Shown: positions 1 through 8,132 of the stretch, one piece after another
How positions within the stretch are numbered: the first letter of the stretch is position 1
Layout of the letters: each line of letters opens with the position of its first letter
Origin: Burkholderia diffusa
GTDB taxonomy: Bacteria > Pseudomonadota > Gammaproteobacteria > Burkholderiales > Burkholderiaceae
Assembly (NCBI RefSeq): GCF_902499115.1
Contig: NZ_CABVPN010000051.1
Location: forward strand, 1 to 20,665
Length of the DNA stretch: 20,665 nucleotides
Reading direction: 5' to 3'
Notes under the pieces: generated by a model
The model's input: only the letters and a program-made list of their open reading frames with translations
Database searches by the model: none
Told to the model about the DNA's origin: nothing
Made by a program: the position numbers and the translations under genes

Positions 1-359
1 GCGACCATGCCCGGCACGTCCGCGACGCCGACGACGCGAAAACCCGCCTGCTGGAACAGGCCGACCGCGTCCGCATACGCGGCGTCGCTGCACTGGAGCG
101 CGCGAGATCGACGAGCACAAGATCCACCACGCCTGTGTGCGCGGCGAGCGCGGTCCCGGTGCGGCCATCGGTCAGCGCGGCCGGCCACGGCGAGCAAATC
201 GTCGGCATGCACGTCGTTGCGCCGCCCGTTCGCGATGCGTTCGACGAAGCGTGCATGCAACGCGGCGGCCGGGCCATCCTGCGCGTCGTCCGGCGAAAGG
301 AGCGGCTTTTGCAGAATTTCAAAACGGCTATGAATACGGAGCGGGCTCAACAGTCGGCC
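1..359 (-). pseudogene. Frame-broken fragment of an unidentified gene, cut by the window edge
   Basis: On the minus strand, directly after the aldehyde dehydrogenase stop codon, a protein-like reading continues. It must change frame twice to stay coherent. The first stretch (about 356 to 178) includes RFEILQKPLLSPDD and LHARFVERIANGRR. The second (about 177 to 103) includes GRTGTALAAHTGVVDLVLVDL. The third (about 100 to 1) includes AYADAVGLFQQAGFRVVGVADVPG. Composition in all three matches GC-rich Burkholderia coding DNA, and no single frame carries the whole reading. I do not recognise the family. No start codon with a ribosome site was seen, and the 3' part lies outside the window. It is probably the decayed edge of a neighbouring gene left where the catabolic cluster was inserted. 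A sequencing error could also produce the frame breaks. Confidence 0.4.
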
Positions 360-362
360 GCG

Positions 363-1793
363 TCACTTTTTGATACTGATAACGTGTGGTTGGGTCATGG
401 ACTTCAAGCCGTCGATTCCAAACTCTACTCCCCAGCCCGAGCCTTTGATGCCGCCGAAAGGGACCATGGGGTGAATGGCGCCATGCTGATTGACCCAAAC
501 GGTCCCCGCCTGAATCTTTAACGCAATTCCCGCTGCGCGGTCAGGGTTTGACGACCACACCGAGGCGCCGAGTCCAACCTCGAGACGATTCGCGTTATCG
601 ATGGCCTCCGCCAATTCGTAGTATTTAATGATTGGGAGAACCGGACCAAATTGCTCTTCATCCACCAGACGGGCGCCGTCCTTCAGACCGGTCACAAGCG
701 TAATTGGATAGAAGTTACCGGCGCCTGACGGGGCTACACCGCCGCACACCACGGTTCCACCTTCGGCGCGCGCAGCTTCCACAAGCGCCAACACTTTGTC
801 GTATTGCGCGCGGTTTTGAATGGGACCAATCGCGACGCCCGTAGTGAGCCCGTCGCCCATCGGAAGCATTTCAGCGATTGCCTTGAGCTCCGAAACGATT
901 TCATCGTGAAGGTGCTCAGGGACGTAGAGTCGTTTGATACATGCGCACGTTTGACCCATGTTGAGGAAAGCCCCCCAGAACAACCCTTGCGCAATATCTT
1001 TAGGGTTCGCATCGGGTAAAACAATAGCGGCATCGTTGCCGCCCAACTCCATCGTCGTAGGTGTAACAGTTTCGGCTGCGACCGCCGAAATGCGAGAGCC
1101 GGTGGCGGTTGACCCCGTGAATAGAATTTTGTCTACGCCAGGATGCGAAGTCAGCAAGCCGCCGACCCTGCCATCTCCGCTCACCGTGTTCAGCACGCCC
1201 GGCGGAAGCACCTCCGAGATCAAGCGAACCATCTCTAGCGTGCAGATACTGGTCAGCTCGGATGGCTTGAGCACGACCGTGTTACCCATCCGCAACGCCG
1301 GAATAATTTGCCAGATCGCAATAAGCAGAGGCCAGTTCCATGGCGCAATGGCGGCCACCACGCCATATGGCTGGCGGTGCATGACGTCGCGTCGAGTTTC
1401 GTCCTCGAACAAGACCTCAGGAGCCAGATCCAAGCTCGCAGGTACCCGGGTCCAGACCTCGCAGCCCCACATCTCGAATCGCGAACCGGGGATCTGATCC
1501 GGGCCGACGCCGCCCAAAGGCTTTCCTTGCTCGCGGGTGATCCACGTGGCGAGATACTCGGCGTTCTCTTTGAGAACGTCGGCCACTCGCTGTAGCGCGG
1601 CGCTTCGAGCGCCCTCTGAAAGCGACATCCACGCAGGTTGCGCCGCCCGGGCAGCGGCAATTGCTGCATCGACATCCGCTTTCGTCGAAACGGGAACACG
1701 ACCAATGGGCTCGGAGGTCGCCGGGTTGAGCGATTCAATGGTCTCCACGGCCTCGACCAACATGCCGTTGACGACATTCAGATGGATTTTCAT
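363..1793 (-). CDS. NAD(P)-dependent aldehyde dehydrogenase (ALDH superfamily)
   Basis: This 476-residue protein has the usual ALDH length and oxidises an aldehyde to a carboxylate with NAD(P)+. Visible motifs are PWNWP with the catalytic-site Asn153, the cofactor-binding LKPSE with Lys176, FTGSTATG (225-232), ELGGND with general base Glu249, GQTC with nucleophile Cys283, EEQFGP (379-384), and PFGGIKGSG near the C-terminus. The start is chosen at the ATG at 1793 because GGGAGGAG lies about eight bases upstream. The frame stays open to 1886 but has no better start. It lies 108 bases downstream of the aminotransferase on the same strand, so the two probably share a transcript. It would remove the aldehyde made by the PLP enzyme or by the amine oxidases. 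The exact substrate cannot be read from the sequence. Confidence 0.93.
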   Translation of the reverse strand: MKIHLNVVNGMLVEAVETIESLNPATSEPIGRVPVSTKADVDAAIAAARAAQPAWMSLSEGARSAALQRVADVLKENAEYLATWITREQGKPLGGVGPDQIPGSRFEMWGCEVWTRVPASLDLAPEVLFEDETRRDVMHRQPYGVVAAIAPWNWPLLIAIWQIIPALRMGNTVVLKPSELTSICTLEMVRLISEVLPPGVLNTVSGDGRVGGLLTSHPGVDKILFTGSTATGSRISAVAAETVTPTTMELGGNDAAIVLPDANPKDIAQGLFWGAFLNMGQTCACIKRLYVPEHLHDEIVSELKAIAEMLPMGDGLTTGVAIGPIQNRAQYDKVLALVEAARAEGGTVVCGGVAPSGAGNFYPITLVTGLKDGARLVDEEQFGPVLPIIKYYELAEAIDNANRLEVGLGASVWSSNPDRAAGIALKIQAGTVWVNQHGAIHPMVPFGGIKGSGWGVEFGIDGLKSMTQPHVISIKK

Positions 1794-1901
1794 GCGTTGG
1801 CTCCTCCCTTGGTGCTCCAGGCTCTCAATGTTCGTATCTGAGCGTAGGCGATAGGTGACGCAGGTCCACCGACCGCCCCCGCGCACTGGTTGAAATTCAG
1901 A

Positions 1902-3194
1902 CTAGCGAAGCGCGGCTTTCACCACGCCGATGAGTCGGTCCGCCTCTTCCGCCGTCATGATCATGACGGGCTTGCATTGCAACGCGCTCTTGTTGAACGA
2001 CGAGAACACTGCCCATACTCCGGCTTCGTACAGCTTGGGCATTGCGGCCAGCGCCCAGTCAGGCGTGTTTCGACCTATGCCGCCGCTCAATCCGATCGTC
2101 CAGTAGTCGAACGCGGCATCGGCAAAGCCTTCGTGGAATTGCTGACTCAACGAGCGCACCTGTCCGAGGAACGTCGGGTTATCTACCATGTCGAGAAGTT
2201 CGCACAGCACGGCGCTGCCGATTTCGTTACCGCCGTACGTGCAGACCTGTCCGTAGGGAAACCGATGAAGATGATCGAAGATCGGCTGCTTCATCATCGT
2301 TGCCGCCATGGGGTAGACGCCGCCAGACAGGCCCTTTCCGCTCACGAAAATGTCCGGTTCAATGGCATGGTGCTGCCACGACCAGACATGTCCGGTCCGG
2401 CCCATACCGGTCTGTACCTCGTCAATGAGCAACATCGCTCCTCTATCGCGACATAGCTTCTCCACAGCCTGCAGATATCCGTCTGTCGGGAGAAGGAAGC
2501 CACATGACGAGGGCTGGGTTTCCATGACGACCGCGGCCGTGTCGTCGTCGATCGCCGCTTCCATCGCGGACAGGTTATTCCACGGAACCTGAACGAAGCC
2601 TGGGAGCGGTCCACCGAAAGGAGCGGAAAATTCCGGGTCCGTGGTCGAGATGGCGATACCTGTGTGGCCGTGGTAGCCGCCCACAATGCTGATCACTTTC
2701 TGCCGCCCCGTAACGCCGCGTGCGAGCCGAATAGCGAGGTCATTCGCTTCCCCGCCGGACGCGTTGAAAACCACGCCAGCGTGCACGCCGCCAGTCGACC
2801 TGGTCAGTTTCTGTGCGGCTTGCGCCCGGATGCCGGAAGTGAATCGATGGTTGCCAATGTCCAACGTGTCGAGCGCACCGCGGAGTGCCTGGAGTAACCG
2901 CTCGTTACGGTGGCCCATGTTGAACACTCCACCGTTGCAGTGCATGTTCCAGTACCATTTTCCGCTGAAAGCGTCCTGGAACTGCGCTCGCGCGCGCGCG
3001 CCAATGATCAAGTCAGCGCCGAGACCGCGCAGCAATCTACCACTCTCGGACGCGAGGTAGCGCGTCGACGCCGCGATCGTTTCCTCACGATCCTCAAAAG
3101 GCTGCTCTGGCGCTGCAGTCGAGAGGTCCATCACCGAATCGTCCTGAGTGTTCAATTTCCGCTCCTGAAAAATTTCACGGAGAGTTATGGCCAT
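1902..3194 (-). CDS. Class III PLP-dependent aminotransferase (possible phospho-lyase)
   Basis: This 430-residue fold-type I PLP enzyme belongs to the class III aminotransferase family (ornithine, GABA and aminomutase-like). Seen are the phosphate-binding SGGEAND (146-152), YHGH (174-177), DEVQTGMGRTG with the pyridine-nitrogen Asp258, and SGKGLSGGVYP with Schiff-base Lys287. The ATG at 3194 is chosen because homology-like sequence begins soon after it. Its ribosome site is weak (GAGAC), and a TTG at 3242 or the Met at residue 22 are alternatives. It is transcribed with the aldehyde dehydrogenase and divergently from the flavin oxidase operon. Class III enzymes include transaminases and also phospho-lyases acting on phosphorylated amino alcohols. 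A choline-kinase-like gene in the opposite operon makes the second role worth considering, but the sequence does not decide it. Confidence 0.88.
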   Translation of the reverse strand: MAITLREIFQERKLNTQDDSVMDLSTAAPEQPFEDREETIAASTRYLASESGRLLRGLGADLIIGARARAQFQDAFSGKWYWNMHCNGGVFNMGHRNERLLQALRGALDTLDIGNHRFTSGIRAQAAQKLTRSTGGVHAGVVFNASGGEANDLAIRLARGVTGRQKVISIVGGYHGHTGIAISTTDPEFSAPFGGPLPGFVQVPWNNLSAMEAAIDDDTAAVVMETQPSSCGFLLPTDGYLQAVEKLCRDRGAMLLIDEVQTGMGRTGHVWSWQHHAIEPDIFVSGKGLSGGVYPMAATMMKQPIFDHLHRFPYGQVCTYGGNEIGSAVLCELLDMVDNPTFLGQVRSLSQQFHEGFADAAFDYWTIGLSGGIGRNTPDWALAAMPKLYEAGVWAVFSSFNKSALQCKPVMIMTAEEADRLIGVVKAALR

Positions 3195-3607
3195 GAACCG
3201 GTCTCGGCGCCAAATGCGCCACGATGCGCCACCCTCCGTCAATTGGCTAGATTCTTCACGAACGGCTCCGAGTTCGAATCAATCGAAGGTTTGATTTGCT
3301 GGCAGCTTGCAAACCAAATATTGGATCCGAGGGGTTACCGAAGGCTCCAAACAGCACGATAGAGCGCGCAAGGCACACGAACACCTGGGTTGTCGATTCC
3401 GATCTTTATCCGGTAGCACGTAGAAACCCTAGTCGAGTCTCCAACCTTTGGAGGACGACAATTTATTTTCTGCTGAGAAAAATGAATGAAAGTCCGGTCA
3501 AGGTCGGGCTGCAGACGTCGATGCCGGCTGAGCCGACAACGACCATTCATTAACGGCGAGGATCGTCGGACGAAGGACGTCCACGAGCTCCATGTTCTTC
3601 GGGATTT
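3195..3607. promoter_or_regulatory. Divergent intergenic region between aminotransferase and oxidase operons
   Basis: These 413 bases have no convincing gene. They separate two divergent operons and must hold both promoters. The stretch is more AT-rich than the genes beside it, especially around 3455-3495. Three symmetric elements are visible: the CTCCAA/TTGGAG dyad at 3439-3453, an 11-base CGGCTGAGCCG dyad at 3525-3535, and the inverted octamers AATGAATG (3481-3488) and CATTCATT (3544-3551), 55 bases apart. These are plausible operator sites. No confident -35/-10 pair was assigned. Confidence 0.5.
3439..3453. promoter_or_regulatory. Inverted repeat CTCCAA-CCT-TTGGAG, candidate operator
   Basis: The 15 bases CTCCAACCTTTGGAG have perfect 6-base arms around a 3-base centre. 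They lie about 155 bases upstream of the flavin oxidase start and about 245 bases upstream of the aminotransferase start, in the shared divergent region. Position and symmetry suggest a regulator site. A chance dyad of this size in 400 bases is possible. Confidence 0.35.
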
Positions 3608-4750
3608 ATGATGAGCAGTTTCGATGTGATCGTTCTCGGTGCCGGCACCTGGGGAAGCGCAGCAAGCTGGCAATTGGCCGCCCGTGGCTATCGGGTGCTG
3701 GCGATCGATGCATTTCGTCCGCCTCACAAGGTTGGCTCGCACGGCGGCGCGACTCGCCTCGCGCGGCAATCGAACAGTTCCGGCCCTGCCTACATCAAGC
3801 TTACCGAAGCCGCCTGGGAGATGTGGGGCGAAGTTTCGAAGAAGGTCGGTCAGGACATTCTGGTCAAAACCGGTTCGGCGTTCATCGGCGAACCCGGTTC
3901 GGAGTGGTTCGACAAGACGCTTTCCAACCTGCAAAAAAGCGAGTTCGAATACGAAGTTCTTTCCGATTCCGAGTCGTCTGCACGTTTCCCGTGGCTGAAA
4001 ACCCGAGAGAGCGAGCTGACGGTGTGGGAACCGAATGGCTCGATTATCCTGGTCGAACCTGCCATTCGCTCCTTGCAGAAATTGGCCTCCGAACACGGTG
4101 TCGAGTTCCGCTTCGACGAACCCGTTCTGACGTGGAGCGCCGACGCCCGCGGCGTGGAAGTCCACACTGCCCAGGGCACGTATCGAGCTGACAAGCTCGT
4201 CGTCACCGCGGGCGCGAGGTCGAACAGGATACTGAACCTTGACCTTCCAGTGGACGTAGAGCGTCAAGTACTCGTCAATTTCAAGGTCCCGGCGGGTCAT
4301 GTCGCAATGCCCGCCCTCTTCTTTGCCGCTCCCCCGGGCGACCCCGGGATGCCGGCTTACGGATGTCCCGAACCTGACGGCACCTACAAGTTCAGCGTCG
4401 CAACTCGCATAGATATCATCGATCCCGATACGATCAGTCAAGATATCAAGGCAAACGATGTCGAGCGCGTGCGCGAGGTGCTCCGTCAGCGCTTGCCGCA
4501 GCTCGATGCAGAACCTGTGGGCGGCGCGGTGTGCATGTGGAGCGAAAGCAAGGACGGTCACTGGCTGCTCGGGGCACATCCGGACCATAGGAACGTCGTT
4601 ATCGGCGCAGGGTGTACCGGCCGCGGATTTCGTTACGCGCCTGTGGTCGGCAAAGCACTGGCCGATTTCGTCGATGGCACGGAACGTCCGGACCTCGATA
4701 CCTTCACGACGGCACGGTTCAAACTCAAAAGCAGCGAGGTGACGAAATGA
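3608..4750 (+). CDS. FAD-dependent N-methyl amine/amino-acid oxidase (sarcosine oxidase / SolA-like)
   Basis: This 380-residue protein matches the size of monomeric sarcosine oxidase and N-methyltryptophan oxidase. Those enzymes oxidise N-methyl amines or amino acids to the primary amine plus formaldehyde and H2O2. The N-terminal Rossmann motif VLGAGTWGSA (9-18) binds FAD. The segment PPH..GSHGGATRLAR is the family's characteristic early loop. Near the C-terminus, GGAVCMW places Cys309 where monomeric sarcosine oxidase carries its covalent FAD cysteine (Cys315), followed by a GxGCTGRGFRYAP segment. Two adjacent ATG codons (3608, 3611) can start it, and no strong ribosome site decides between them. 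It overlaps the next gene through ATGA, so the two are probably translationally coupled. The substrate is unknown. The formaldehyde detoxification genes nearby fit an N-demethylating role. Confidence 0.85.
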   Translation: MMSSFDVIVLGAGTWGSAASWQLAARGYRVLAIDAFRPPHKVGSHGGATRLARQSNSSGPAYIKLTEAAWEMWGEVSKKVGQDILVKTGSAFIGEPGSEWFDKTLSNLQKSEFEYEVLSDSESSARFPWLKTRESELTVWEPNGSIILVEPAIRSLQKLASEHGVEFRFDEPVLTWSADARGVEVHTAQGTYRADKLVVTAGARSNRILNLDLPVDVERQVLVNFKVPAGHVAMPALFFAAPPGDPGMPAYGCPEPDGTYKFSVATRIDIIDPDTISQDIKANDVERVREVLRQRLPQLDAEPVGGAVCMWSESKDGHWLLGAHPDHRNVVIGAGCTGRGFRYAPVVGKALADFVDGTERPDLDTFTTARFKLKSSEVTK

Positions 4751-5691
4751 GTGTCATCGAAACCGTCCTCGACGTTGATCTGCTTAAGCGCGCTGAAGAT
4801 GTCATCCGTCAAACACCGGGTTGGGCAGACTCCCGGCCCGTGTTCGAATGGATGTCTGGCGGCGGTGCGCACAAAAACTTGGTGGCCATCGACGGCGACC
4901 GCAAGTGCATGCTCAAGTTGTGGAATACGACCTGGGAGGGACTTGGCGTGATTCCGCCGTCCGGCGTCGCGATGGAAAACACGCGTCTGGCGGGCGAGTT
5001 GGGTATTGGTGCGCGGGTATTGAAGATCACCACGGAGCCACTCGCACTTGTGGTCGAATTTCTTCCCGGCAAACTTCTCGACACCTCGGATCGCGCGGGC
5101 CGCAGGCGCCTTCTAAGCGCCGCGCGTCGACTCCACGATAGCGGCGCTCGCTTCGCACGGGATTTCAGCCCGTTTTCGGACGCCAGATCACAGTTTGCAT
5201 GCGCGCGCCAACGCGGCGTGGACCTTCCCGACGGTTATGAAGAACTGTGCAAAGTGATGGCGCGAGTCGAAAAGGTTCTCGACCTTCGAATCACCGACTT
5301 CGTTCCATGTCACAACGACCTCTACGGTGCGAACATTCTCGAGACGACGACTTGTGACGTACGACTCGTCGACTACGATTTGTCCGGGAATGGCGATCGC
5401 TGCTACGAACTCGGTTTCATCGCGACGTACGGTGAGCTCGACACCGATTCGATCGGCCAGATGTGTGAAGACTACTTCGGCACCAACGATGCATGCAGGC
5501 AGGCCCGCGTGCGCCTCTTCGCACTCGCCGCCGATTACTGCAGTCTCGGCCTATGGACGGTCGCGCAAGGAGCAAGTGACAAGAACGCTGACTACGATTA
5601 CGTGGGTGAATTGAATCGTAGCCTTGACAAGGTGAAAAAGCGGATCGATTCACCCGAATTCGGGACACTGCTCCAGACTGCGGCCCGCTGA
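4747..5691 (+). CDS. Choline/ethanolamine kinase-like phosphotransferase (APH superfamily)
   Basis: This 314-residue protein has the aminoglycoside-phosphotransferase/choline-kinase fold. Seen are Lys57 in CMLKLW as the likely ATP lysine, the Brenner motif CHNDLYGAN (188-196) with catalytic Asp191 and Asn196, and VDYD (208-211) as the metal-binding DFG equivalent. The CHNDL and VDYDLSGNGDRCYELG pattern is closer to choline/ethanolamine kinases such as LicA than to drug-resistance APHs. The start is fixed by the ATGA overlap with the upstream oxidase and a GAGGTG ribosome site. The likely role is ATP-dependent phosphorylation of the hydroxyl of a small amino alcohol in the cytoplasm, perhaps the demethylated product of the oxidase. 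A resistance or regulatory role is less likely in this context. The substrate is inferred only. Confidence 0.8.
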   Translation: MSVIETVLDVDLLKRAEDVIRQTPGWADSRPVFEWMSGGGAHKNLVAIDGDRKCMLKLWNTTWEGLGVIPPSGVAMENTRLAGELGIGARVLKITTEPLALVVEFLPGKLLDTSDRAGRRRLLSAARRLHDSGARFARDFSPFSDARSQFACARQRGVDLPDGYEELCKVMARVEKVLDLRITDFVPCHNDLYGANILETTTCDVRLVDYDLSGNGDRCYELGFIATYGELDTDSIGQMCEDYFGTNDACRQARVRLFALAADYCSLGLWTVAQGASDKNADYDYVGELNRSLDKVKKRIDSPEFGTLLQTAAR

Positions 5692-5737
5692 CGCCACAGC
5701 TGCCGCGCGCCCGGCGCGTAGGCAGCAATTTCCGTCT

Positions 5738-5763
5738 TTCCGAGTATGTCCGGATACTCCGAA
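5738..5763. promoter_or_regulatory. 26-bp near-perfect inverted repeat between kinase and phosphatase genes
   Basis: The arms TTC-C-GAGTAT and ATACTC-C-GAA flank GTCCGG. Nine of ten arm positions pair, the exception being one C/C mismatch. It sits 46 bases after the kinase stop and just upstream of the phosphatase start. The symmetry fits a dimeric-regulator operator. A hairpin followed by TTTT at 5764-5767 would also fit a weak terminator or attenuator. Confidence 0.5.
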
Positions 5764-5779
5764 TTTTCCACCTCCACGG

Positions 5780-6493
5780 GTGCAGGAAATGCAGCGTGAA
5801 CCCAGCTTGTCCGGTCGGCGAAGGATCTATCTCATCCGCCACGGGGAGGTGAACTACTTCCCCCAACAGAGCCAAATGGACCAGAACCCGCCTCTTTCGA
5901 GTCTCGGAAGAGCACAGGTAGCGCAGACGGCCGCATTTCTGGAACAGAACAACGTGGTCGTAGACCGAATTCTCTCAAGCACGCTGCTCCGGTCCCGCGA
6001 AACCGCCCAGATCATCGGAAGTAGTCTCGGAGTGACCTCCGTGGAAAACTTTGATTCGCTATGCGAAATTCATGGTGGCGACGTCAGTGCGTTGTCTCGC
6101 ACCAGCCTGGATCGAGCGTTCTTTGCGGGAGTTCGACTTGTGCCGGGTTCCTGGGCATTTATGAATGGCGAGACGATTCGCGACTTCACGACACGGGTCG
6201 ACTCCGAGATCGAGGCATTGCGGTTGGACGACACCTGGAAAGTGGCGCTCCTTGCGGTACACGGCGGGGTCAACACCGCGATCATCTCCCGAGCGCTATC
6301 GGGAAATCGCGGTGCGTATTTCGCCAGCATCGAGCAAGATTACGCTTGTTTGAACGTGCTGGACATCGGCGCTGAACCCGAGGATTGGGTGGTCCGACTG
6401 ATAAACTTTGCCGCGCACCATCCACTCCATCCAACGCCGCGTGAAACGACGCTGGAGCATTTGCTTTCCCGACACGGACAAGCGGGTACTTAG
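5780..6493 (+). CDS. Histidine phosphatase superfamily protein (phosphoglycerate mutase-like)
   Basis: This 237-residue protein has the RHG signature LIRHGEVNY, with phospho-accepting His21 on the GTG-start numbering. It continues with SSTLLRSRETA, which carries the phosphate-binding arginine region, an acidic CEIHGGD segment, and the second catalytic histidine in LLAVHGGVN. These are the four hallmarks of the histidine phosphatase family. It could start at GTG 5780 or ATG 5789, and neither has a well-spaced ribosome site. It lies 88 bases after the kinase on the same strand, beyond a strong dyad, so it may be co-transcribed or separately controlled. It probably dephosphorylates a small phospho-metabolite, possibly linked to the kinase product. 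Family members vary too widely to name the substrate. Confidence 0.85.
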   Translation: MQEMQREPSLSGRRRIYLIRHGEVNYFPQQSQMDQNPPLSSLGRAQVAQTAAFLEQNNVVVDRILSSTLLRSRETAQIIGSSLGVTSVENFDSLCEIHGGDVSALSRTSLDRAFFAGVRLVPGSWAFMNGETIRDFTTRVDSEIEALRLDDTWKVALLAVHGGVNTAIISRALSGNRGAYFASIEQDYACLNVLDIGAEPEDWVVRLINFAAHHPLHPTPRETTLEHLLSRHGQAGT

Positions 6494-6512
6494 TAGAGGC
6501 TAGGCCGCCCCG

Positions 6513-7211
6513 TTACGACGAGAAAGCATTGATCTTTGCGATCAGCGCAGCACGGCTATCGACGCCGACCTTGTCGAAGATGTGAACCAGGTGAGTTTTC
6601 ACGGTTGTGACCGCGATCGACAGCTCTCCTCCGATCCTCTTGTTGCATCGACCAGCCGCCACTAATTCGGCAACCGCTACCTCCCTCTTCGAAAGGCCAT
6701 GGGCGGTCGCCAGCCACTCGCGGACGCGAATGACGGAAGCGTGAGGACCGCTTGCAATATTGTGCTCGATGTAAGGCTGTGCGATCCGACAACGTTGCAG
6801 CAGTTCAGTCCTGCGATCAGGAGCGGCTGAACCGTCGTTCAGAAGCACGCTCAATCCTCCGACCATTTGTCCATTGCACCGGAAGAACAGTTCGATAGTG
6901 TCCCGGAATCCATGCAGTCGCATGAAGCGGTGATACTCCCGGTCGCCGTCACTTTCGCCAAGCTCGTTGCTTAGCAATGCTGTAGCGCCCCCTAAGGATT
7001 GAGCCCGGACGGGAGAAAGTGGGTCGAGATCCCCCGCATACGTCAAGTAGTCGCTGAGGAAGCCTGCCGGCACGTTCAGCAACTTGAACTGAGACTCTCG
7101 CGTTTCGTCGTCGATGTGATAGAACGCAATCGAGTCGACGCCCAGCAGATTCGACATGAAATTCAATGTCTGCCTTGCAAATTGTTCGGCACCCGTCTTC
7201 TCGCTACGCAT
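6513..7211 (-). CDS. LuxR-type regulator with diverged autoinducer-domain-like N-terminus
   Basis: This 232-residue protein has the two-part LuxR layout. Residues about 10-160 resemble an autoinducer-binding domain: FYHID (30-34), Tyr55, Asp63-Pro64, and VGGLSVLL. Residues 171-228 form a LuxR/FixJ helix-turn-helix (LSKREVAVAELVAAGRCNK...TVKTHLVHIFDKVGV). The ATG at 7211 is chosen because AGGGA lies seven bases upstream, although the frame extends to a TTG at 7232. The usual tryptophan four residues before the binding-site tyrosine is Phe51 here, and Tyr-to-Asp spacing is eight rather than nine. An unusual ligand is therefore likely. No LuxI synthase is in the window. It is divergent from the TetR gene and convergent with the phosphatase gene, ending 19 bases from it. 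It is similar to the second LuxR-type protein at 17174-17875. Confidence 0.85.
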   Translation of the reverse strand: MRSEKTGAEQFARQTLNFMSNLLGVDSIAFYHIDDETRESQFKLLNVPAGFLSDYLTYAGDLDPLSPVRAQSLGGATALLSNELGESDGDREYHRFMRLHGFRDTIELFFRCNGQMVGGLSVLLNDGSAAPDRRTELLQRCRIAQPYIEHNIASGPHASVIRVREWLATAHGLSKREVAVAELVAAGRCNKRIGGELSIAVTTVKTHLVHIFDKVGVDSRAALIAKINAFSS

Positions 7212-7470
7212 GATCGCATCCCTGTTCGGCAAAGACCGTCTTCCCTCTTGAACACTTGCCAGGAGCGAAAAAACGACCTGAAGTAAACATGCACCGTGAC
7301 GAATCCATGTTAGAAAGCGAAAAAAACCGCGTCAATACTCCAAAACCATAAATTGGACTCGATGTCCACGTTTTCTTGCCAAGTGAACGACCTCGTCCCA
7401 CAATAGAACGGTCGGCGCTGCCACCCGACGAATGCCCTCAACCCCGAAAACCGCCGTGTGAGACAGTCGC

Positions 7471-8109
7471 ATGTCCGAACCCGCATCCACGCTCCTCGCA
7501 GTGACCTCGAAAACGCCATTGACCTTGCGTGAGCGCAATAAGCTCCGAGTCAGGGACGATCTTGTCGATGCAGTAACGACGGAGCTTGCAGACAGCGGCG
7601 CGGGATTGTGTGCGCTGGATGACGTTCTCAGACGGGCGGGCTTGTCCAAAGGAACGTTTTACAACCACTTTCCGGGTGGCCGCGATCAACTGCTTCTTCT
7701 AGCTTACGAGCAGATCGGTGCCGAGTTTCAACGAGATAGCACCAGGCTTCGGGATGGCGGAAATTCACCGTCGGAGAAGATCATGGCGTTCGCAGATGCT
7801 TACTTCGCCATCTGCGCGGACCCGCGCAAGGGAAAGCTGTACAGTGTTGCCGAACCAGCTCTGGCACCGATTTTGGCGCCAGCGATCGGCAGGACATCCG
7901 GTTGGGTTCGCGCCGAGATCACGGATGATCTGAGAGCCACGCCGCGATTCCGGGGGAAGAAGGGGCATTCGCGCGCCGATGCGTGCGCTATTCTGCTCGT
8001 CGGTGCGATCCGGGAGGCGGGTAGACGAACGTACGTCGACGCCACGAGCGCACCGCCATTGCGTGCCGAATTGCTTTCCATCGTCACTTTCATTATCGGA
8101 GGTGAATAG
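7471..8109 (+). CDS. TetR/AcrR-family transcriptional regulator
   Basis: This 212-residue protein has the standard TetR size. The N-terminal helix-turn-helix is visible at about 30-75: the DDVLRRAGLSKGTFYNHFPG segment contains the characteristic SKGTFYNHF recognition helix. The C-terminal half is the variable ligand-binding and dimer region and does not reveal the ligand. The ATG at 7471 is preceded by a weak GAGAC. The gene is divergent from the LuxR-type gene, with 259 bases between them. It lies 23 bases before the GlxA-type regulator on the same strand, so those two probably form an operon. It probably represses its own region or a nearby catabolic operon. Confidence 0.9.
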   Translation: MSEPASTLLAVTSKTPLTLRERNKLRVRDDLVDAVTTELADSGAGLCALDDVLRRAGLSKGTFYNHFPGGRDQLLLLAYEQIGAEFQRDSTRLRDGGNSPSEKIMAFADAYFAICADPRKGKLYSVAEPALAPILAPAIGRTSGWVRAEITDDLRATPRFRGKKGHSRADACAILLVGAIREAGRRTYVDATSAPPLRAELLSIVTFIIGGE

Positions 8110-8132
8110 ACTCACTGCGGTCAACACAGCGT

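Noticed and set aside
1794..1886. N-terminal extension of the aldehyde dehydrogenase
   Set aside because: The extension is not ALDH-like and the strong ribosome site is directly before the ATG at 1793.
3335..4588. A 417-codon minus-strand frame opposite the flavin oxidase
   Set aside because: It is antisense to the FAD-motif protein, runs into the intergenic promoter and has no recognisable family.
7276..7296. ACCTG half-site with GCACC nearby, upstream of the first LuxR-type gene, considered as a second lux box
   Set aside because: Only one half matches; the other arm and spacing do not form a dyad.
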